From: Maricaulis sp.
GTDB lineage: Bacteria; Pseudomonadota; Alphaproteobacteria; Caulobacterales; Maricaulaceae
Direction of reading: 5' to 3'
Assembly (NCBI RefSeq): GCF_017643475.1
Contig: NZ_JAEPNI010000002.1
Span: 186,001-250,000 of the forward strand
DNA length: 64,000 nucleotides
The notes beneath the pieces are model-generated. The model was not told the origin of the DNA. It saw nothing but the letters and a program-made list of their open reading frames with translations, and ran no database searches. The number at the start of each line of letters is the position of its first letter. The stretch's first letter is position 1. A program made the translations under genes and the position numbers. Positions 58,481 to 64,000 of the stretch are shown in pieces.

Positions 58481-59569
58481 TTAATGTGCGCCGGTCTCGG
58501 TGGACAGGTTCCAGTAACGCAGCACGGTCTGGGCCTTTTCAACCGAAAGCATGGCATAGACATGGCGGGCCTGTTCGGCCTGGACGCTGTCGGTCTGGCG
58601 CCCCACGCCAACCCAGAAGGCCTCGAAAGACGGCCATTTCAGTCCCGTCGCCTTGCACAGGACGGCAAAGGGTTCCCCGGACATGTCGTCGACCAGCTTG
58701 CGCATCAGGCCGATATCAATACCCGACAGGGTCGCGACCTCGGAGATGATGTCCTGGCGAGGTCCAGCCACACGCATGGCCTCCAGAGCACCTTCCAGGC
58801 TGTCGAACGGGCTGAGCGTCACGGCCTCACGATTGCGCTGGCGCCGGTCGATATAGCGCAGGATGCGTCGCACCAGCGGGTCGGACCAGCCCTCCGCCCG
58901 GGCCATCGGGAAAATGTCTTCCGAGGCATCGATGAGAATGGTGCGATCCACGGCGAAACGCTCGAGGATTTCCAGCCGGTTTTCATGATCACAGCCCCAG
59001 AAGAGGCGAAACGCCTGGGCCGGTCGCAACTCGCCACGACGGATGATCAGCGGGGCGTAACTCGGCTCTTCCCGCGCTGCGGCGACAACATGGTCAATTG
59101 TCGGAGCCGCCAGCAAGGCCGTCTTGTTCTTGAGCAGGCGTTTGACGACTGCAACTTCGCCATAGGCCGCCAGCGCTGCGGCAACCGTCTCCGAGAGATT
59201 TTCCCGGCGGGCAATCGCCAGGCGATGATCCACCGTGCCGCCCTGGACGATTTCCAGCATGTCGAAATCGGTCAGCGCCATGCACTCTTCGAGAATGGGC
59301 TCGGCAATCTCGAACTTGTCAACGGCCAGCATGCGTAAGAGACGGTGCGGCGCTTCGTTCAGCCCGGCCAGACGCTGGGCCACCCGCTTGCGAAGCTGCT
59401 CATCCCCCTGCCGCAAAAGATCATGCAGCAAGTCGCCGACAATCCAGCGCTCGCGCGGCGTCAGTCGCGAGGTCGGCAGCCCGACAATATCCGCCAGACG
59501 ACGCGCCAGAACAGCCCGCGCACGTGAGGTGACGGGCTGATCCAGGTCAAAGGGTTCAGCTTGGGCCAT
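58481..59569 (-). CDS. DUF2336 family protein (second copy)
   Basis: A 362 aa helical-repeat protein of the DUF2336 family (E-E-C-M-A-L-T-D-F-D-M-L-E-I-V; A-V-L-C-K-A-T-G-L near residue 300). I chose the ATG at 59569 (MAQAEPFDLDQP); the open frame to 59668 is Pro-rich and unlike the family. Its role is unknown. It diverges from the copy at 32591, so it is a paralogue rather than a recent duplicate. Confidence 0.85.
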   Translation of the reverse strand: MAQAEPFDLDQPVTSRARAVLARRLADIVGLPTSRLTPRERWIVGDLLHDLLRQGDEQLRKRVAQRLAGLNEAPHRLLRMLAVDKFEIAEPILEECMALTDFDMLEIVQGGTVDHRLAIARRENLSETVAAALAAYGEVAVVKRLLKNKTALLAAPTIDHVVAAAREEPSYAPLIIRRGELRPAQAFRLFWGCDHENRLEILERFAVDRTILIDASEDIFPMARAEGWSDPLVRRILRYIDRRQRNREAVTLSPFDSLEGALEAMRVAGPRQDIISEVATLSGIDIGLMRKLVDDMSGEPFAVLCKATGLKWPSFEAFWVGVGRQTDSVQAEQARHVYAMLSVEKAQTVLRYWNLSTETGAH

Positions 59570-59570
59570 C

Positions 59571-59869
59571 GGGCTGGATCCGTTTTGTTCGCAGCCAGAC
59601 TGGCGGTGTGGTGTTAAAAAAGCGTGCGCGGGAGGGGGTGGATTGTCGGGAAAGGTTAGCTGGAGCAAGCCGATACAAAGATTGACATCAAATCTGTTGT
59701 TTCAATCAACGCTGCCGTCATCCCACGGTGGCTGCGAAGCAGACATCCGGGGGACCTCGGCTATCCTGTCGAGAGGCGAGCTGAGGTCACCCGGACAAGC
59801 CGGATGATGACGGAGGTTTGTGGAGCAGAAAAGTACATTCCCGCCCATCAAGGGTAAGGAAGATCCACC
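59571..59869. repeat. Gene-free gap with a GTCATCC palindrome and a repeat remnant
   Basis: About 300 bases. CCGTCATC near 59711 and GATGACGG near 59808 are the ends of an imperfect palindrome of about 100 bases, of the same GTCATCC type as the hairpin at 33903. At about 59841-59870, CGCCCATCAAGGGTAAGGA resembles the hairpin of half 1 of the modular repeat family, in the opposite orientation. No gene is visible. Confidence 0.55.
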
Positions 59870-60301
59870 CTACCCCTTGCCGATCACCGGCAGGTGCTCG
59901 CGGTCGATGACCGTCAGTACGGCGGACAGGCCCCCGAACACGACGGCCATGCCGAACAGCATGGGGCTGAACTCATAGCCACCACCTTCGGCAAAGGCGA
60001 CCGGGGCATTGATGCCGAGCCATGGCGACAGGTGAAAGCCGATCGCGCCGCCAATCACGCCCAGTGACAAAAGCGCGCCGAGGCCGCGGAACTTGCCGGC
60101 GAAGACACCGACCAGCAGCAACACTGCTGCCAGGACTTCCGCCACACCGGTGGCAGTGCGGATCACGGGCTCGAACAGCTCGATCCCGGAATTGGCGGCC
60201 AGATAGGAGAAAACCGGATTGGAGGCGCCGAACTTCTGCGCGCCCATGAAGAGCATGAACAGCGCCAGCACCACGCTGCCACCCAGACGAACCATTTTCA
60301 T
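59870..60301 (-). CDS. DoxX-like membrane protein
   Basis: A 143 aa protein with four hydrophobic helices (about residues 5-24, 45-68, 72-92, 112-132) and the DoxX-like start G-G-S-V-V-L-A-L-F-M-L-F-M-G-A-Q-K-F. The function of such proteins is mostly unknown. The ATG at 60301 has AGGAG eight bases upstream; the GTG at 60310 is less likely. Confidence 0.78.
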   Translation of the reverse strand: MKMVRLGGSVVLALFMLFMGAQKFGASNPVFSYLAANSGIELFEPVIRTATGVAEVLAAVLLLVGVFAGKFRGLGALLSLGVIGGAIGFHLSPWLGINAPVAFAEGGGYEFSPMLFGMAVVFGGLSAVLTVIDREHLPVIGKG

Positions 60302-60406
60302 TACAGTCACTCCTTGGCCTGCATCAGATGAATTTGCTTAAGCCCTACATGTTGCTAGACAGGACGCAATACCAATCACACTCCATCACGAGCGCTTGGC
60401 GGTCTC

Positions 60407-61741
60407 GTGAGGACAAACGGGAAAACTCAATTGCCGCTGTTTCGTCCCCTCGCCGGTAATCGCAAGCTGCGCATGCCGCCCTTCGGCGCATACCTGGTGC
60501 TGGTGGCGGGCTGGTTTTTCGGCTTCGGACTGCAGACCACCCTGTTTCCCGGCGTGATCACCTTCACCCTGATGGAAAGCCCGGAGCGGCTGAGTTTCGC
60601 CCAGGCCGCCCTTACCGCGCCCATGGCGCTCTTGCTGCCTGCGGCCGGCGTGCTCGCGGAACGCAAGGACCGGCGCGGCATCATCTTCTATTTCTACCTG
60701 TTTGCCGGCCTGTGCACGATCGGCCTCGCTTCCATGATGATGAGCGATATCCTGACCTATATGAACCTGGTCATTTTCGCCGCCCTGGTCGGTGTGGCCG
60801 GGGGATTCGTCATGCCGGCCCGCGACAGCGCCATCAATCCCATCGTGCGCATTTCCGCCAAGACCCGTCATGGCGGGATCGAGCTGCAGCGTGCGGTTGT
60901 CATGGCCTCTGCCGTCCAGTTCGGCGCCCAGATCGCCGGCATGGCCGCCGGCTATTTCGCCGCGATCACGGGCCCGGGCCCGCTGTTCCTGATGATGGGC
61001 GTGGGCCTGGTCATCGGTGGCCTGTCGGCCGCTTTCCTGCCGCGCCTGGGCTCGAAACGGAACAAGTCGACCGAACACCCGCTGCGCGACCTCAAGGACG
61101 GGTTGGATGCCGTTTTGCACTCGCCCGTGCTGATGCCGATGACGGCGATCATGGTGGCGATCGGAATTTTCATTGTCGGCGGCGCCTTCCTGGTGCTGAT
61201 CCCGATTCTGATCCGTGATGCTTATGGCGGTGGATATCCCGAACTCTCCAGCCTGATGGTCACCTTCTGGCTTGGTGCCTTCGTGGCCAATGTCCTGCTG
61301 GTGAAATTCGGCCAGATCGAACGCCCGGGACGGGCGCTGATCGCCGCCCAGGGTGTCACCGTGCTCGCCGTAGGCGCCTTTGCCGCCCCCATTCCCTTCT
61401 GGTCGCTCTACGGTCTCGTCTTCGCCTGGGGGCTGGGCGCGGGCATCGCCATCTCGCTCAGCCGTTCTGTGGTCCAGGAACAGGCCCCGCCGGACAAGCT
61501 GGCCCGGGTCATGTCGGTGTACCAGCTGGGACTTTTTGGCGGCATGCCAGCGGGCATTTTGCTGATGGGGCCGATCGTCGGTGCCATTGGCGCACGACCA
61601 GCCGCCCTCATCCCGATGATCGGCCTGGGCCTGGTGCTGGTTCTCATTTGCGTCGCAACACCTATCTTGTCGGTGAAGCGCGCCGAACCGGTCGCGCTCA
61701 AACACGAGCCGAAGGAGAAAGATGATGCCGAGACTGAGTGA
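60407..61741 (+). CDS. MFS transporter
   Basis: A 444 aa transporter with about 12 helices, arranged as two six-helix bundles around a cytoplasmic loop (about residues 205-230, G-S-K-R-N-K-S-T). The A-E-R-K-D-R-R motif between helices 2 and 3 is the MFS signature. The domain resembles MFS_3/enterobactin-exporter-like members, but the substrate is unknown. The start is GTG at 60407; no strong ribosome binding site is seen, and an internal ATG at 60473 is possible. It overlaps msrB by 20 bases. Confidence 0.85.
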   Translation: MRTNGKTQLPLFRPLAGNRKLRMPPFGAYLVLVAGWFFGFGLQTTLFPGVITFTLMESPERLSFAQAALTAPMALLLPAAGVLAERKDRRGIIFYFYLFAGLCTIGLASMMMSDILTYMNLVIFAALVGVAGGFVMPARDSAINPIVRISAKTRHGGIELQRAVVMASAVQFGAQIAGMAAGYFAAITGPGPLFLMMGVGLVIGGLSAAFLPRLGSKRNKSTEHPLRDLKDGLDAVLHSPVLMPMTAIMVAIGIFIVGGAFLVLIPILIRDAYGGGYPELSSLMVTFWLGAFVANVLLVKFGQIERPGRALIAAQGVTVLAVGAFAAPIPFWSLYGLVFAWGLGAGIAISLSRSVVQEQAPPDKLARVMSVYQLGLFGGMPAGILLMGPIVGAIGARPAALIPMIGLGLVLVLICVATPILSVKRAEPVALKHEPKEKDDAETE

Positions 61742-62126
61742 TGCCGAAATCGCCACGCTGCGCGAGAAGCTGAGCCCGGAAGAAGACGCGATCGCTTTTG
61801 CCGAGGCCACCGAGTACGCCTTCTCCCACCCGCTCTACACCGAGAAACGCCCCGGTGAGTATCACTGCACGGTGTGCGGTGAATTCCTGTTTGCCGCCAA
61901 TGACAAATACGATTCCGGCTCCGGCTGGCCCTCCTTCTCCCAGGTCGCGCGCCAGGGCGCGGTGGAGACCAAGGAAGACCTCAAGCTGGCCCTGCCACGC
62001 ACCGAGGTGCATTGTGCCAATTGCGGCGCACATCTGGGACATGTTTTCCCCGATGGCCCCGGTCCTGATGGCCTGCGATACTGCATCAATGGGAACGTTC
62101 TGGATTTTCGACCCGCACAGGATTGA
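61722..62126 (+). CDS. msrB: Peptide methionine-R-sulfoxide reductase MsrB
   Basis: A 134 aa enzyme repairing methionine R-sulfoxide. Zinc site C-T-V-C and C-A-N-C pairs, G-S-G-W-P-S-F near residue 66, H-L-G-H-V-F, and the catalytic Cys in R-Y-C-I-N-G. AGGAG lies five bases before the ATG at 61722 (a second ATG follows directly). It is co-transcribed with the MFS gene. Confidence 0.95.
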   Translation: MMPRLSDAEIATLREKLSPEEDAIAFAEATEYAFSHPLYTEKRPGEYHCTVCGEFLFAANDKYDSGSGWPSFSQVARQGAVETKEDLKLALPRTEVHCANCGAHLGHVFPDGPGPDGLRYCINGNVLDFRPAQD

Positions 62127-62152
62127 ACGCCTTCGGGTCGGGGGAGAGTAAA

Positions 62153-64000
62153 GTGAAACACAGATTATCGACGACCATGCTCAGGGGCGTGGTGACTGGC
62201 TTTGCGGCCGTCACGCTGGCCGCCTGCAGCCAGGAGACTTCCATGAACTCAGAGACACCTCAAACGGCGAGCTCCGCCCTCATCGAGCGCGCCCGGGGGC
62301 TGGAAGCCCCGCAGGTGGAACAGCGCCCGGTGACCATTGAACAGGTCGGCTTCACACGTGTGGACGAATACCAGTGGATCAAGGACGAGAACTGGCAGCA
62401 GGTCATGCGCGAGCCTGACACGCTGCAGGAAGACATCCGCGCCGTGCTGGATGCCGAGAACGCCTATCTCGACGCCGTCATGGAGCCGACCGAGGCCTTG
62501 CAGGAGCGGATTTTCCAGGAGATCCGCGGTCGCATCAAGGAAGACGACAGCTCTGTCCCGCAGCCGCACGGCAATTATGAATACTTCACCCGCTATCGTG
62601 AAGGCGGCCAGTATCCGGTCTTCTCGCGCCGTCCGATCGACCCGGAAACCGGTGAGCCGACGGGCGAGGAAGAGATCCTCATCGATGGTGATGCCGAGGC
62701 CGGTGATTTCGACTATCTGGACTTTGGCAATGTCGAGCACAGCCCGAACCATGAATTCGTGGCCTATGCCGTGGATACACGCGGTTCGGAATACTATGAG
62801 ATCATTATCCGCGAAGTCGCCACCGGTTCGGTCATCGCCACGCTGACGGATGAAAGCACCGGCGATTTTGTCTGGGCCAATGACAGCTCCACCCTCTACT
62901 GGGTGTGGCGCGATGATAATGGCCGCTCCAAGCGCGTCTATCGCCAGAACCGCGATGGCGGCACGTCCGAGCTGATCTATGACGAGGAAGATCCGGGTTT
63001 CTTCGTCAGCGTCGGTTCGTCTGACGGCGAGAACTACATCGTCATCAATGCCGGGGGTCACACCTCTAACGAGATCCGCGTCATCGACGCGGCCGATCCG
63101 GCCGGCGAGCCGGTGCTGATCGCGGCCCGTGAAGAGGGTGTGGAATACTATCTGACCGAAGCCACGGACCGTTTCTACTTCCGCACCAATGCGGACGGCG
63201 CTGTCGACTTCAAGATCGTCACCGCTCCGCTGGACAATCCGGGCCGGGAAAACTGGGAAGACTTTGTCGCCCACCGTCCGGGCGTGCTGGTCAATGGTGT
63301 GATCGGTTTTGAAGACTGGCTGGTGCGTTCCGAGCGTGAAAACGCCCTGCCGCGCATTGTCGTGCACGAATACGCCACCGGCGAGGAGCACGAGATCGCC
63401 TTCGAGGAAGAGGCCTATTCGCTGGGCATGTCGGGCGGCTACGAGTTCGCCGTCGACCGCCTGCGTTTCTCCTATGAAAGCCCGTCCACGCCGGAAGAGA
63501 CCTATGACTACAACATGCGCTCGCGCGAGCGTGTGCTGCGCAAGCGCCAGGAAGTCCCCTCCGGTCACAATCCGGACGACTATGTCGTGCGCCGTATCAT
63601 GGCTCCCGGTCATGATGGCGTGGAAATCCCGGTCACCATCCTGCATCACCGCGACACGCCGATCGACGGTTCCGCGCCGCTGATGCTCTATGGCTACGGC
63701 TCCTATGGCATCACCATCCCGGCCAGCTTCCGCGTCACCCCGCTCTCACTGGCAGATCGCGGCATGGTCTACGCCATCGCCCATATCCGTGGCTCCATGG
63801 CGCGCGGTTACCAGTGGTATCTGGACGGCAAGCTCGAGCTGAAGATGAACACCTTCCGCGACTTCGTCTCGGCCGGTGAGGCGCTGGCCGCTGAGGGTTA
63901 CACCTCGCGCGGCAATATCGTCGCCTATGGCGGCTCGGCCGGCGGCCTCCTTGTCGGTGCAGCGGTCAACCTGCAGCCGGACCTGTTTGCCGGTGCCATT
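62153..64000 (+). CDS. Exported prolyl oligopeptidase family protein (oligopeptidase B-like), cut by the window edge
   Basis: At least 616 aa, open to the window end. The N-terminus is a lipoprotein signal (V-K-H-R-L-S to L-A-A-C-S, with Cys about residue 25). The GTG start has GGGGAGAG upstream. The S9A propeller (G-N-Y-E-Y-F-T-R-Y; H-S-P-N-H-E-F-V-A-Y) precedes the hydrolase domain, where Y-G-S-Y-G and G-G-S-A-G-G-L-L supply the active Ser. The Asp and His lie beyond the edge. It may cleave peptides after basic or prolyl residues in the periplasm or outer envelope. Confidence 0.92.
   Translation, partial: MKHRLSTTMLRGVVTGFAAVTLAACSQETSMNSETPQTASSALIERARGLEAPQVEQRPVTIEQVGFTRVDEYQWIKDENWQQVMREPDTLQEDIRAVLDAENAYLDAVMEPTEALQERIFQEIRGRIKEDDSSVPQPHGNYEYFTRYREGGQYPVFSRRPIDPETGEPTGEEEILIDGDAEAGDFDYLDFGNVEHSPNHEFVAYAVDTRGSEYYEIIIREVATGSVIATLTDESTGDFVWANDSSTLYWVWRDDNGRSKRVYRQNRDGGTSELIYDEEDPGFFVSVGSSDGENYIVINAGGHTSNEIRVIDAADPAGEPVLIAAREEGVEYYLTEATDRFYFRTNADGAVDFKIVTAPLDNPGRENWEDFVAHRPGVLVNGVIGFEDWLVRSERENALPRIVVHEYATGEEHEIAFEEEAYSLGMSGGYEFAVDRLRFSYESPSTPEETYDYNMRSRERVLRKRQEVPSGHNPDDYVVRRIMAPGHDGVEIPVTILHHRDTPIDGSAPLMLYGYGSYGITIPASFRVTPLSLADRGMVYAIAHIRGSMARGYQWYLDGKLELKMNTFRDFVSAGEALAAEGYTSRGNIVAYGGSAGGLLVGAAVNLQPDLFAGAI

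Noticed and set aside
60386..61810. 474 aa minus-strand open frame opposite the MFS gene
   Set aside because: His/Gln/Arg-rich low-complexity translation without motifs; the opposite strand encodes a clear 12-helix transporter.
62249..63649. 466 aa minus-strand open frame opposite the oligopeptidase
   Set aside because: The plus strand has an unbroken S9A reading frame with signal peptide and GGSAGG, so this is a shadow.
1..64000. tRNA, rRNA, CRISPR arrays, IS elements and integrases
   Set aside because: Scanning found no cloverleaf-like sequence, regularly spaced repeats, transposase or integrase genes. The GTA cluster carries no integrase or attachment site, consistent with a domesticated element and not a prophage.

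Overview
The window looks like chromosomal DNA of a marine alphaproteobacterium close to the stalked or budding Caulobacterales/Maricaulales (Maricaulis- or Oceanicaulis-like). This placement is inferred from the gene families present: an alphaproteobacterial gene transfer agent (GTA) cluster, DUF2336, DUF1491, DUF6456 and DUF5330 family proteins, a DivJ-like kinase, the glnE/two-component/degP/ccm neighbourhood, and sodium-physiology genes (a bacterial voltage-gated Na+ channel and a multisubunit Mrp antiporter). The DNA is GC-rich, so many long antisense open frames are shadows. I found no rRNA, tRNA, CRISPR array or insertion sequence.

Left part (1-14,000): on the minus strand lie glnE, a histidine kinase and response regulator, the periplasmic protease DegP, an alpha/beta-hydrolase-OsmC fusion, a DUF938 methyltransferase with a lone ccmE, a long unrecognised helical protein, a second operon (PepSY protein, response regulator, PhoQ-like kinase) and a CbpA-type DnaJ. 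Both two-component operons carry short direct repeats of 11-bp period upstream of their first gene, as expected for OmpR-family regulator sites.

GTA region (14,100-26,900): an almost complete RcGTA-type head-tail cluster is read on the minus strand, from the small and large terminase through portal, protease, capsid, connector, tail tube, tape measure and baseplate genes to the large host-specificity protein. Most neighbours overlap by 4 or 17 bases. There are three oddities. A small membrane-protein gene lies on the opposite strand between capsid and connector. The terminase small-subunit frame stays open 263 bp into the large-subunit gene. No g7 homologue is present.

Middle (27,000-48,500): a STAS protein, a secreted FG-GAP-like orphan, a YcgN-type cysteine-cluster protein, a class A penicillin-binding protein whose 3' end overlaps a NavBac-type channel gene, a PAN-domain protein, a DUF2336 protein, a secreted S9 peptidase, an MscS channel coupled to prfC, DUF1491, an orphan BcsB-like exported protein, a TolB-like propeller, a DUF6445 protein, an NTF2-like protein, a DivJ-like kinase and several exported proteins of unknown function. 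A modular repeat family made of two hairpins with complementary loops sits in three intergenic gaps, with a remnant in a fourth.

Right part (48,500-64,000): DUF5330, then sufE behind a switch-like hairpin leader, then DUF6456 and a DnaA-domain-IV-like protein. A ten-gene Mrp-type antiporter operon follows, with three MnhD-like subunits, a stand-alone DUF4040 protein instead of MnhA, and an MnhC carrying a histidine-rich loop. The window ends with a second DUF2336 protein, a DoxX-like protein, an MFS transporter with msrB, and the start of an exported oligopeptidase B-type lipoprotein that runs off the right edge. With the S9 peptidase and the TolB-like propeller this suggests a peptide-feeding marine heterotroph that uses Na+ gradients.
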